A DNA stretch of 64,000 nt from Pandoraea apista (GTDB taxonomy: Bacteria; Pseudomonadota; Gammaproteobacteria; Burkholderiales; Burkholderiaceae), in the NCBI RefSeq assembly GCF_001465595.2, contig NZ_CP013481.2, positions 5,208,001 to 5,272,000 on the forward strand. The letters are read 5' to 3'. Below the pieces are notes generated by a model. The model made no database searches and had not been told where the DNA came from. It saw only the letters and a program-made list of their open reading frames with translations. Numbering within the stretch: the stretch's first letter is position 1; each line of letters opens with the position of its first letter. Both the position numbers and the translations under genes were made by a program. Shown here piece after piece: positions 36,696-45,412 of the stretch.

Positions 36696-37364
36696 ATGCT
36701 GCATCCCACGCCGACAACGGTTCAATTGCGCGAGATGATCCTCAAGGGCGAACTGGCGCCGGGCGAACGCCTGGCCGAGGCCAAGCTCGCGGAACAGCTC
36801 GGGGTCTCGCGCATGCCGGTGCGTCAGGCGCTGCCCGTGCTCGCAGAGGAAGGACTGGTGGTGCGCGCCGGACAGCGCGGCTATGCCGTGCGGGCGCACA
36901 CGCGTGAGGAGAGTGTCGAGGCATTGCATCTGCGCGGCGCGCTCGAAGGCTATGCCGCGCGTCTGCTTGCAGAAAAAGGCGCGAGCGCCGAGTTGCTCGC
37001 GAAATTGCGCGACTTGCTTGCCGAGGGCGACGACCTGCTCGCCGGCCACATGATGACCGCCGAAGTGCAGATCGGCTACGCGTCGCTCAACGCACGCTTT
37101 CACGATTTGCTTGTGACCGGCGCTCGCAATCCGTTGCTCGAAGGCTTCATCGCGCGCTGCAATCTGGTGCCGTTCGTCGCGCCGCGCACGGTGGCGTTTG
37201 GCCACGAGGACCGGCGGCAATACGCCGACATCATTGCGTACGCGCATCGTCAACATCACGCGATCGTCGAGGCGATTGCCGCACGCCAGCCCGATCGCGC
37301 CGAGTTCATGTGCCGCGAGCACATCGTCACACAGGAACACAGCATGGGCGCGCAGTTGCTCTGA
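36696..37364 (+). CDS. vanR: GntR-family (FCD) regulator VanR
   Basis: A 222-aa regulator with an N-terminal GntR winged helix (about residues 5-68, LAEAKLAEQLGVSRMPVRQAL) and a C-terminal FCD effector domain. VanR proteins repress vanAB and release DNA on binding vanillate. The ATG at 36696 has a strong AAAGGAGA site. An ATG at 36627 would sit inside operator 2 and has no ribosome-binding site. vanA follows after 86 bases. Confidence 0.88.
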   Translation: MLHPTPTTVQLREMILKGELAPGERLAEAKLAEQLGVSRMPVRQALPVLAEEGLVVRAGQRGYAVRAHTREESVEALHLRGALEGYAARLLAEKGASAELLAKLRDLLAEGDDLLAGHMMTAEVQIGYASLNARFHDLLVTGARNPLLEGFIARCNLVPFVAPRTVAFGHEDRRQYADIIAYAHRQHHAIVEAIAARQPDRAEFMCREHIVTQEHSMGAQLL

Positions 37365-37368
37365 GGCG

Positions 37369-37378
37369 CCCCCCCCCC
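37369..37378 (+). repeat. Homopolymer of ten C between vanR and vanA
   Basis: An uninterrupted run of ten C lies just after the vanR stop. It does not affect a reading frame. Length may vary by slippage or by assembly error. Confidence 0.8.
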
Positions 37379-37450
37379 GAATTCATCCCGACCATTCCCC
37401 ATCGAAACGAGAGCGCGCCGGTCGAAGGTGCGCCAAGGAGACAAACGATC

Positions 37451-38524
37451 ATGTTCCTCAAAAATACCTGGTACGTCGCCTGCACCCCGGACGAGTTTGC
37501 CGACAAGCCGCTGGGCCGCAAGATCTGCAACGAGCCGATGGTGTTCTTTCGCGACGGCAACGGCAATGTCGCGGCGCTGGAAGACTTCTGCCCGCATCGT
37601 GGCGCAGCGCTCTCGCTGGGCTTCGTCAAGGACGGCCACCTCGTGTGCGGCTATCACGGCCTGACAGTCGACGGCGGCGGCAAGTGCACGAAGATGGTGG
37701 GGCAGCGCGTCGGCGGTTTCCCGAAGACACGCGCATTTCCATGTGTGGAGCGCTATGGCTTCGTCTGGGTCTGGCCGGGCGACGCCGCGCTCGCCAATCC
37801 CGACGAGATCCCGCATCTGGAATGGGCGGTGAGCGATCAGTGGGCGTATGGCGGCGGGCTGTATCACATTAAGTGCGACTATCGCCTGATGATCGACAAC
37901 CTGATGGATCTGACGCACGAGACGTACGTGCATGCAACGAGCATCGGTCAGGAAGAAATCGAAGAAGCGCCGCCGAAGACGACCGTTGAAGGCGACATGG
38001 TGATTACGGCGCGTCACATGGAGAACATCAAGGCGCCGCCGTTCTGGGCGAGCGCGTTGCGTGCAAACGGTCTGGACGATCAGGTGCCGTGCGACCGCTG
38101 GCAAGTCTGCCGCTTCACGCCGCCGAGTCATGTGATGATCGAGGTGGGCGTTGCGCACGCGGGTCACGGCGGTTACCACGCACCGGCCGACAAAAAGGCC
38201 GGCAGCATCGTGGTCGATTTCATCACGCCCGAAACCGACGAGTCGATCTGGTACTTCTGGGGCATGGCGCGCAACTTCAAGCCGGAAGACGCTGAGCTGA
38301 CCGCCGCGATCAAGCGCGGGCAAGGCGGTATCTTCGCCGAAGACCAGGAGGTGCTCGAAGCCCAGCAGCGCAATTTGTCCGCCTATCCGGAGAAGAAGAT
38401 TCTCAAGCTCAACATCGATGCGGGCGGCGTGCAGTCGCGCAAGGTGCTTGAGCGTCTGATCGACGCCGAACGTGCCGGTAGCGCAAACGCGCAGGCCGTG
38501 GCAGGTGCGGAGAACGCAGCATGA
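37451..38524 (+). CDS. vanA: Vanillate O-demethylase oxygenase subunit VanA
   Basis: VanA (357 aa) is a Rieske non-haem iron oxygenase that removes the methyl group of vanillate (and often syringate) as formaldehyde. The Rieske ligands are Cys47/His49 (CPHRG) and Cys66/His69 (CGYHG). The mononuclear iron site includes His156 and His161 in DNLMDLTHETYVH. Near-complete similarity to known VanA along the length makes the call firm. An AAGGAGA site precedes the ATG; the stop overlaps vanB (ATGA). Confidence 0.95.
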   Translation: MFLKNTWYVACTPDEFADKPLGRKICNEPMVFFRDGNGNVAALEDFCPHRGAALSLGFVKDGHLVCGYHGLTVDGGGKCTKMVGQRVGGFPKTRAFPCVERYGFVWVWPGDAALANPDEIPHLEWAVSDQWAYGGGLYHIKCDYRLMIDNLMDLTHETYVHATSIGQEEIEEAPPKTTVEGDMVITARHMENIKAPPFWASALRANGLDDQVPCDRWQVCRFTPPSHVMIEVGVAHAGHGGYHAPADKKAGSIVVDFITPETDESIWYFWGMARNFKPEDAELTAAIKRGQGGIFAEDQEVLEAQQRNLSAYPEKKILKLNIDAGGVQSRKVLERLIDAERAGSANAQAVAGAENAA

Positions 38525-39465
38525 AAGTCCGGCTGGCGAACAAGCGCGATGTCGCCACCGACATCTGCGAATTTGAATTGGTGAGTGTCGACGGCAGCGC
38601 GCTGCCGGCATTCACGGCGGGCGCGCATATCGACGTGCACGTGGCCGACGGCCTGGTGCGTCAGTACTCGTTGTGCAACGCACCGGGCGAGACGCATCGG
38701 TACTGCCTGGGCGTGCTGCGCGACCCGGCGTCGCGGGGTGGCTCGGAGGGCATGCACGCCCTCACGGTCGGTACCACGCTGGAGATCAGTGCGCCGCGCA
38801 ATCACTTCCCGCTCGACGAGCAGGCGCAGCACAGCATTCTGCTCGCCGGGGGTATCGGTGTAACGCCAATTCTCTGTATGGCCGAAGCGCTGTCGGCGCG
38901 CAACGCATCGTTCGAAGTGCACTACTGCACGCGCGAGCCAGCGCGTACTGCTTTTCGCGAACGCTTCGCGCGAGACGATCTCGCCGCGAAGACGCGTCTG
39001 TACTTCGACAGCGACGGCGAGCGCGCCGATCTGGACGCGATCCTCGCGCAACCGTCCGGCAGCAAGCATCTGTACGTCTGCGGCCCGGCCGGCTTCATCG
39101 AGGCGGTGCTTGCGCGAGCGGAAGCGGCGCAATGGCCGGAAGGCAACGTGCATCGCGAGTACTTCGCCGCACCGGCGCAAGCGGACACCGGTGGCGACAC
39201 GCCGTTCCAGGTCAAGCTGCATTCGAGTGGCCGCGTGATCGATGTGAAGGCCGGCGAGACCATCGTGGCGGCCCTCGCCGCGCAGGGTGTCGAAGTGCAG
39301 ATGTCGTGCGAACAAGGGGTGTGCGGCACCTGTCTCACGCGAGTTATCGACGGCACGCCCGATCATCGCGATGTCTACCTGACCGACGACGAACGCGCCG
39401 CCAACGACCAGATCCTGCCGTGCTGCTCGCGTAGCAAATCCGCCGTGCTCGTGCTCGATCTGTAA
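38521..39465 (+). CDS. vanB: Vanillate O-demethylase reductase subunit VanB
   Basis: VanB (314 aa) passes electrons from NADH to VanA. It has a flavin domain (RQYSLCNAP), an NAD domain (LLAGGIGVTPILCMAEAL) and a C-terminal plant-type 2Fe-2S domain (CEQGVCGTC plus a later cysteine). It is translationally coupled to vanA. A strong bidirectional terminator follows. Confidence 0.95.
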   Translation: MKVRLANKRDVATDICEFELVSVDGSALPAFTAGAHIDVHVADGLVRQYSLCNAPGETHRYCLGVLRDPASRGGSEGMHALTVGTTLEISAPRNHFPLDEQAQHSILLAGGIGVTPILCMAEALSARNASFEVHYCTREPARTAFRERFARDDLAAKTRLYFDSDGERADLDAILAQPSGSKHLYVCGPAGFIEAVLARAEAAQWPEGNVHREYFAAPAQADTGGDTPFQVKLHSSGRVIDVKAGETIVAALAAQGVEVQMSCEQGVCGTCLTRVIDGTPDHRDVYLTDDERAANDQILPCCSRSKSAVLVLDL

Positions 39466-39490
39466 TCGAGCCCGGCATCTGCCGCAGAAG

Positions 39491-39528
39491 ACAACAGCCC
39501 CGCTGCGCATCGCGAGCGGGGCTGTTGT
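39491..39528. terminator. Bidirectional terminator between vanB and the MHS transporter
   Basis: Perfect 14-bp arms (39491-39504 and 39515-39528) with a 10-base loop separate two convergent genes. The stem is GC rich at its top with TTGT or ACAA at its base, and is followed on the plus strand by GCTTTC. Confidence 0.8.
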
Positions 39529-39550
39529 GCTTTCATGGGTTGCCCGATCG

Positions 39551-40936
39551 TTACAACGTACGATCCTTGGTCTCACGCACAAGGAAGGTCGAGATCAGGG
39601 CCATCGCTGCCAGGATGAGGAAGTAGACGATGACCGGCCAGATCTGCCCATGACTCCACGCGAGCAGACTCGCCGCGATCATCGGCGCCAGTCCGCCGCC
39701 CAGCACCGTGCCGATCTGCTTGCCGAGCGATACGCCCGAGAATCGCACGCGAGTATCGAACAATTCCGAGAAGAAGCTGCCCTCCGGGCCGAACATCATC
39801 GGATGAATCACACCAGCACCGATCACGATCGCCATGACGACCAGCGCGGTCTCCTTGCTGCCCATCATCAGGAAGAACGGATAGATGAAGATCGCCGTGG
39901 CAGCCAGTCCCATCAGGAACATTGGACGGCGCCCCAGCTTGTCGGACAGCATGCCGAAGGCGGGAATTGTCAGCATTGCGAGAATGTTGGCATACAGCAC
40001 CCCGTCGGCCATCGTGTTGCGCGGCAAGCCGAGTGTCTTGGTGCCGTACGACAACGAGAAAATCGCGACCAGATAGAAGAAGCTCGTCTCGGCCAGACAG
40101 ATGAAAAACGTGACGAGCGTTGGCCGCCAGTAGTGCGTGATCACCTCGGCGACCGGCACCTTTGCGATATCGCGATGCTGCTCCGCCGCCTTGAAGCTCG
40201 GCGACTCTTCCACCTTCAGACGCACGTAAGTCCCCAGCGCCACCAGCAGCAAACTTACGAGGAACGGCAGACGCCAGCCCCACGTGAGCAGATCGTCTTC
40301 CGGCAGTCGCGTGATGAGCACGATGGCGAGCGACGCACCCACGATGGACGTCGGCCCCGCCGCCTGAATCAGGCCGCCGAAGAGGCCGCGCAAGTGTGCG
40401 GGGGCGCCTTCCACCGTCATCAGCAAGCCGCCGACGGACTCGCCACCGAGCGCGAAGCCCTGCACGAAGCGCAGCGTCACCAGCATGACGGGCGCCCACA
40501 TGCCGACCCTGTCGTAAGTCGGCAGCAAGCCGATCATGGTGGTCGCCACGCCCATCAGAATCAGCGTGAACAGCAGAATCGACTTGCGGCCGATGCGATC
40601 GCCGAAGTGGCCGAACACGATACCGCCAATAGGCCGTGCAATGAAGCCGACGGCGAACGTGGCGAAGACCGCGATCATGCCCGCCATCGGATCGAGCTGC
40701 GGGAAGAACAGCCGGTCGAAGACGATGGGCGCGAGAAAGCCGTAGATGAAAAAGTCATACCACTCGATGGCGGTACCGAAACAACTGGCCGCTACCACGC
40801 GCCCGTAGTTCGCCGATGCGCCGGGCGTTGCGGCCTTCGCAGCAGCATTGGCGTCGTGTTGGTGAACCTCGCTGCCTCCGGCATGGCCGGAGGTTGCGCC
40901 AGCCCCCGCAGGGGCGGTTTCGTACTGTTGTGACAC
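39551..40936 (-). CDS. MHS-family (metabolite:H+ symporter) MFS transporter
   Basis: A 461-aa transporter with 12 helices. The motifs SCFGTAIEWYDFFIYGF, GRKSILLFTLILMG and GFALGGESVGG are those of the MHS family (citrate, shikimate and aromatic acid symporters). A 40-residue Ala/Gly/His-rich tail precedes helix 1. It lies 100 bases after the aldehyde dehydrogenase and is likely its co-transcribed uptake system for an aromatic acid or keto acid. Confidence 0.88.
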   Translation of the reverse strand: MSQQYETAPAGAGATSGHAGGSEVHQHDANAAAKAATPGASANYGRVVAASCFGTAIEWYDFFIYGFLAPIVFDRLFFPQLDPMAGMIAVFATFAVGFIARPIGGIVFGHFGDRIGRKSILLFTLILMGVATTMIGLLPTYDRVGMWAPVMLVTLRFVQGFALGGESVGGLLMTVEGAPAHLRGLFGGLIQAAGPTSIVGASLAIVLITRLPEDDLLTWGWRLPFLVSLLLVALGTYVRLKVEESPSFKAAEQHRDIAKVPVAEVITHYWRPTLVTFFICLAETSFFYLVAIFSLSYGTKTLGLPRNTMADGVLYANILAMLTIPAFGMLSDKLGRRPMFLMGLAATAIFIYPFFLMMGSKETALVVMAIVIGAGVIHPMMFGPEGSFFSELFDTRVRFSGVSLGKQIGTVLGGGLAPMIAASLLAWSHGQIWPVIVYFLILAAMALISTFLVRETKDRTL

Positions 40937-41036
40937 GGTTGTCTCCTCCGGCCGTCTGTTCCGGTCTCCCGGCTGCGGCGGTATGGTGGTTTGGCGTTAC
41001 GTTGCGTCAGCGGGCGTACGGCCCGCCGGGCAGGGT

Positions 41037-42512
41037 TCAGAACGGATAGTGACGCGGTGTCGTCTGCACCGTCATCCAGCGCAGATCGGTGAACTCGTGA
41101 ACGCCGGCCTTGCCGCCGAAACGTCCCCACCCGCTCGACTTCACGCCGCCGAACGGCATCTGCGCTTCGTCGTGCACCGTGGGGCCATTGATATGGCAAA
41201 TGCCCGACTCGATACGTTTGGCCACCCCCATCGCCCGCGCAATGTCGCGGCTGAAAACCGCAGACGACAACCCGTAGGCATTGTCGTTGGCACACGCGAT
41301 GGCCGCTTCGTCGTCCTTCACGCGCACGATGCCCTTGACCGGACCGAACGACTCTTCGCTGTAGATCTTCATATCGGGTGTGACGTGATCGAGCAACGTT
41401 GCAGGCATCAGCGTAGTGTCAGCCCGGCCACCGCACAGCAACTTCGCGCCCTTGGCGAGGGCGTCGTCGATGAGTGCGTTGCAACGCTCGACGGTCGCCA
41501 TGTCGATCACGGAACCGAGAACGACCGGCCCTTCGCGCGGATCGCCCAACGGCAACGAGCAGGCCTTGGCGGCGAGCTTTTCCACGAAGACGTCGGCAAT
41601 CGACTCCGCCACGACGATACGCTCCGTCGACATGCAGATCTGGCCGGAGTTGGCGAACGCCCCAAACGCGACACCGCTCACAGCAGCGTCGAGGTCGGCG
41701 TCGTCGAGCACGAGACATGGCGCTTTACCGCCCAACTCGAGCACGGCGGGTTTCAGATGTTCGGCGCACAACGAGGCGATGATGCGGCCAACGCGCGTTG
41801 AACCGGTGAAGTTCACGCGGCGCACGGCAGGCTCCGCGATCAACGCTTCGACAATGGCGCCGGCGTCTTTCGGTGCGTTCGTAATGAAGTTCACCACGCC
41901 GGGCGGCAGGCCCGCTTCGTCGAGTGCATCCGCAATCAGGCCATGCGTGGCCGGGCACAACTCCGAGCCTTTGAAGACCACGGTGTTGCCACAAGCCAGC
42001 GGCAGCGCCAATGCGCGCACACCGAGAATGACCGGTGCGTTCCAGGGCGCAATGCCGAGCACCACCCCTGCCGCCTGACGCACGCCCATCGCGAGACTGC
42101 CCGGCACATCGGACGGGATGATGTCGCCTGCGATCTGCGTCGTCATTGCAGCGGCTTCGCGCAGCCCCTGCGCGGCGAGATGGACGTTAAAGCCCGCCCA
42201 CAAGCCAGACGCGCCAGTCTCCGCCGCCATCGCGGCCTGAAATTGTTCGACCTTTGCGTCCAGCCGATCGGCGGCCTTCATGAGCCGCGCGCGACGCTCG
42301 CCGGGGCCGGTGTTCGACCATGCGGGGAAGGCATTCCATGCCGCGCGCACGGCGGCGCGGGCGTCGTCCACCGTCGCGGCAGGGGCACGCGACGCAACTT
42401 CGCCGTCCAGCGGATTGCGTCGCTCGAAGGTGGCGCCCTGCGTCGCGCCGACGCGCTTGCCGTCGATCAGCATCGTCAGCGCCTTGGGGTCTTGTTGGAT
42501 CTGCATTGGCAT
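41037..42512 (-). CDS. Aromatic aldehyde dehydrogenase (vanillin/salicylaldehyde/benzaldehyde type)
   Basis: A 491-aa NAD(P)-dependent aldehyde dehydrogenase. Catalytic Cys293 lies in NSGQICMSTERIVV and Glu259 in LELGGKAP. The C-terminal MPFGGVKSSGWGRFGG and the QICMSTERI segment are those of vanillin and salicylaldehyde dehydrogenases. An AAGGAGA site precedes the ATG at 42512. Following the benzoylformate decarboxylase by 75 bases, it would oxidise the aldehyde product to the benzoate. Confidence 0.9.
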   Translation of the reverse strand: MPMQIQQDPKALTMLIDGKRVGATQGATFERRNPLDGEVASRAPAATVDDARAAVRAAWNAFPAWSNTGPGERRARLMKAADRLDAKVEQFQAAMAAETGASGLWAGFNVHLAAQGLREAAAMTTQIAGDIIPSDVPGSLAMGVRQAAGVVLGIAPWNAPVILGVRALALPLACGNTVVFKGSELCPATHGLIADALDEAGLPPGVVNFITNAPKDAGAIVEALIAEPAVRRVNFTGSTRVGRIIASLCAEHLKPAVLELGGKAPCLVLDDADLDAAVSGVAFGAFANSGQICMSTERIVVAESIADVFVEKLAAKACSLPLGDPREGPVVLGSVIDMATVERCNALIDDALAKGAKLLCGGRADTTLMPATLLDHVTPDMKIYSEESFGPVKGIVRVKDDEAAIACANDNAYGLSSAVFSRDIARAMGVAKRIESGICHINGPTVHDEAQMPFGGVKSSGWGRFGGKAGVHEFTDLRWMTVQTTPRHYPF

Positions 42513-42587
42513 TTGTCTCCTTGCTCGATGATTCGTCACGGATGGCGCGCGGCGCTCACGACACGCGGCGCAGGCACTCGCCGCGCA

Positions 42588-44216
42588 TCATGCCACCACG
42601 ATTTCGACAAGACGTGTCTCGCCGCTCGAGATGGCCTGCGACAAGACGTCGCGCAATTCACTCCCTTGCTCGACGCGTTGCGCGCGCACACCCATGCCTT
42701 CGGCCAGACGAACGAAATCGAGATCGGGCAAATCGGTTCCTTGCACCGGATCTTTCGGGCCGAAGCCGAACGACGGTGCGAAGTCCTGCAACGCGGCATA
42801 ACGACGGTTGTTCAAAATCACGAACGTGATCGGCAGTCTGGCTTGCGCCGCACTCCACAAGCCTTGAATCGAATACATCGCGGAGCCGTCGCCGATCAGA
42901 CCGATAACGCGCCGCGCCGGGTGTGCCATCGCGACACCGACTGCGGCGGGCATCGAATAGCCCAGACCGCCGCTGTTCATGGTGTAGAACGTGCCCGGCA
43001 ACGTGAAGGGCAGATATTGCTGCATGACCGAGCGCGCGCTCGGCGCTTCTTCGACGACGATATCTTGCGCGTCGCGCACCTGGGCAAGCGTTTGCAGCGC
43101 GAACGCTGTCGTCATGCGTTCGCCCGGCACGTTCGCCATGGCGACCGGCGGCGCCGTACGCGCGGGCGGCAATTCACGCTCGTGCGGGATCTCGCGCGCC
43201 AGCAGTGCCTCGACACCGAGCCGCACGTTCCCCACCACCGATGCGCCAACGGGTGTCCACGCCGCCACGCCCGGGTCTTCGATCAATTGGAACAACGACG
43301 CCCCCTCGGGGACATGCGGCCCGGCGCCTTCCACGTGGTAGGTGAATGCGGGCGCACCGATCACGAGAATCAGATCGTGACCGCCCAGCAGTCCGACGAT
43401 CTTCTCGCGCATCGGCGGCAAGAAGCCCGCGAACAAGCGGTGATCTTCCGGGAACGCGCAACGGGCGCACATCGGTGCCGTGAAAACACGCGCGTTATGC
43501 CGCTCGGCCAATGCGATCACCGCGTCGAACGCCCCGGCACGATCGATGGACGAGCCGACAACGAATGCCGGACGCGCACAGGCGTCGAGCGCCGCCCCCA
43601 GTTGGGCAAGCGCCGCCGGTTCGGGTTGCACTCGCGTACTCACCTGACGCGGCGGCAACGTCTCGGCCGGACGATCCCAATCGTCGACAGGAATCGAGAC
43701 GAAGACTGGCCCCTTCGGCTCCTGCATCGCAATGTGATACGCACGGGCAAGGGCCAGCGGCACGTCTTCGGCACGCGCGGGTTCGAGACTGAACTTCACG
43801 TAGGGCTGCGGCAACTCGGTCGCGCGCACCGACGCGAGGAACGGGTCGAACGGCAGAATGGCGCGCGCTTGCTGACCGGCCGTGACAATGAGCGGCGTCT
43901 GATTCTTGTACGCGGTGAAGATGTTGCCCATTGCGTTACCCACACCGGCGGCCGAATGCAGATTGATGAATGCCGCGTTGCCGGTCGCCTGCGCGTAACC
44001 GTCGGCCATGCCGACGACCACGGCCTCCTGAAGACCCAGCACGTATTCGAAGTCGGCGGGGAAATCGCGAAACAACGGCAATTCGGTCGAACCGGGGTTA
44101 GCGAACACCTTGGTCATGCCGTGACGTCGCATCAGATCGATGACCACGTCGCGAACGGTCAAGGCTTGGGGAATGCCGGCGCTTTGGCCGGCACGAAGTT
44201 CTCGGCTGTCTTTCAT
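42588..44216 (-). CDS. mdlC: Benzoylformate decarboxylase-like ThDP enzyme
   Basis: A 542-aa thiamine-diphosphate enzyme closely resembling P. putida MdlC, which decarboxylates benzoylformate to benzaldehyde. All catalytic residues are kept: Ser43 (NPGSTELP), Glu64 (LQEAVVVG), His87 (NLHSAAG) and His294 (FTYH), equivalent to Ser26, Glu47, His70 and His281. The ThDP motif GDGSAMYSI-to-LNN is present. An 18-residue N-terminal extension is unusual. No mandelate dehydrogenase is in the window, so substrate may enter as the keto acid. Confidence 0.88.
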   Translation of the reverse strand: MKDSRELRAGQSAGIPQALTVRDVVIDLMRRHGMTKVFANPGSTELPLFRDFPADFEYVLGLQEAVVVGMADGYAQATGNAAFINLHSAAGVGNAMGNIFTAYKNQTPLIVTAGQQARAILPFDPFLASVRATELPQPYVKFSLEPARAEDVPLALARAYHIAMQEPKGPVFVSIPVDDWDRPAETLPPRQVSTRVQPEPAALAQLGAALDACARPAFVVGSSIDRAGAFDAVIALAERHNARVFTAPMCARCAFPEDHRLFAGFLPPMREKIVGLLGGHDLILVIGAPAFTYHVEGAGPHVPEGASLFQLIEDPGVAAWTPVGASVVGNVRLGVEALLAREIPHERELPPARTAPPVAMANVPGERMTTAFALQTLAQVRDAQDIVVEEAPSARSVMQQYLPFTLPGTFYTMNSGGLGYSMPAAVGVAMAHPARRVIGLIGDGSAMYSIQGLWSAAQARLPITFVILNNRRYAALQDFAPSFGFGPKDPVQGTDLPDLDFVRLAEGMGVRAQRVEQGSELRDVLSQAISSGETRLVEIVVA

Positions 44217-44312
44217 GGATACGGTTGTCTCGTGCCGCCGTCGACGCGCATACGTGACGGCGTGGTTTCTTTTGTGAGCTCGGGCCGTGCGGCGGAAAGC
44301 CGACGCGGAAGA

Positions 44313-44349
44313 TCAATCGTCGATCGCGTGCGATTGAACGAGCGATTGG
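44313..44349. promoter_or_regulatory. LysR-type operator between the decarboxylase and its regulator
   Basis: TCAATCG (44313-44319) and CGATTGA (44331-44337) form a perfect dyad with an 11-base spacer. A third half site, CGATTGG (44343-44349), follows 12 bases on, in phase with the second. This looks like a recognition site plus an extra activation or repression half site. Confidence 0.55.
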
Positions 44350-44373
44350 ACGAGTATAGGGAGCCGATATATG
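44346..44373 (+). promoter_or_regulatory. Candidate promoter of the LysR gene
   Basis: TTGGAC (44346-44351), 16 bases, then TATATG (44368-44373). The -35 overlaps the third operator half site, consistent with autorepression. On the opposite strand TTCCGG (44381-44376), 17 bases, then TATACT (44358-44353) is a candidate for the decarboxylase, so the two promoters would overlap face to face. Confidence 0.45.
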
Positions 44374-44491
44374 CACCGGAATTGCTTTTATGTGCCGAAG
44401 TCATTACGCTTTTGCATGACTTTTCGATGTCGCTGTGCGTCGCCATCGCTGTGCCTGGCGCCCCTCTTCCCCTTGAGTTCCGTCGTCCGCC

Positions 44492-45397
44492 ATGAGCCTG
44501 AATCTCCAGCAACTGCGCGCCTTCACGACCATCGTTGCGACCGGCAGTCTCGGCCGCGCCGCCACGGAACTGCACCTCACCCAGCCTGCGCTGAGCCGCA
44601 CCATCAAGCGGCTCGAGACCGACCTTGGCGCGCCGCTGTTCGAGCGGCATAGCAAGGGCATGGCGTTAACGGCGTTCGGGCAAGCGCTGCTGCCCCATGC
44701 GATGCTGCTTGAGCGCGAGGCCGACCACGCACGCGAAGAGATCGATGCGTTGCGTGGTCTGGCCAAGGGCACGATCAAGGTCGGCGCCGTCGGGGCCATT
44801 GCAAGTCACGTGCTGCCACTTGCCGTGGATCGTGTGCTCAACCGATGGCCGAATCTGCGGGTGGAGATCATCGAAGGCGTGTGGGACCGGCTCGCGCAGG
44901 GACTGATGCGGCACGAGATCGATCTGGCGCTCTCCACCGTCGCCCCCGATACCGAGGACATCGTCGCGATCTCCGACTGCCATTGGGAAGACGACAGCTA
45001 TGTGGTCGCCGCCTGCAATCATCCGTTGCGCCGGCGCAAGACCATCGAGTTGGCGGATACGCTGACACAGCGCTGGGCGATTCCGCCACGCGGCACGGCA
45101 CCGTACGCCCACATGCAGGGCGTGTTCGCCGCACACGGGCTGGGGTTGCCGAACATCGTCGTGGAGACACGCTCGGTGCCGGTGCTCAAAAGCATGGTCG
45201 CGCGATGCGGCTTTCTGACATGGATGCCCGAACCGATGTACGACGTCGAAGCGCGGGCACAGGTGATGGACACGCTACCGATTGCCACCGTGCGCGCCAC
45301 GCGCACCCTCACGGCGTTTCGCCGCCGCCAGGGGATCTTACCGAGCCCTGCGGCCAAACTGCTCGACGAGTTGCGGCAACTCACCGCCCCCGGCTGA
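44492..45397 (+). CDS. LysR-family regulator of the arylglyoxylate genes
   Basis: A 301-aa LysR protein with a normal single HTH (about residues 1-60, GRAATELHLTQPALSRTIKRLE) and effector domain. It is divergent from the decarboxylase-dehydrogenase-transporter operon, with a LysR dyad in the 275-base gap. This is the typical layout for a catabolic regulator responding to a pathway substrate. Confidence 0.88.
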   Translation: MSLNLQQLRAFTTIVATGSLGRAATELHLTQPALSRTIKRLETDLGAPLFERHSKGMALTAFGQALLPHAMLLEREADHAREEIDALRGLAKGTIKVGAVGAIASHVLPLAVDRVLNRWPNLRVEIIEGVWDRLAQGLMRHEIDLALSTVAPDTEDIVAISDCHWEDDSYVVAACNHPLRRRKTIELADTLTQRWAIPPRGTAPYAHMQGVFAAHGLGLPNIVVETRSVPVLKSMVARCGFLTWMPEPMYDVEARAQVMDTLPIATVRATRTLTAFRRRQGILPSPAAKLLDELRQLTAPG

Positions 45398-45412
45398 TGC
45401 CCCCCGTCCGGC

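Noticed and set aside
41037..44216. Classical mandelate pathway operon
   Set aside because: No mandelate racemase or dehydrogenase is in the window, so entry at the keto-acid level is more likely, unless those genes lie elsewhere.
41943..44495. An 850-codon open frame on the plus strand across the decarboxylase and dehydrogenase genes
   Set aside because: It is an antisense frame kept open by high GC. Its residues are Arg/His/Gln rich without family motifs, while the opposite strand encodes two clear enzymes.
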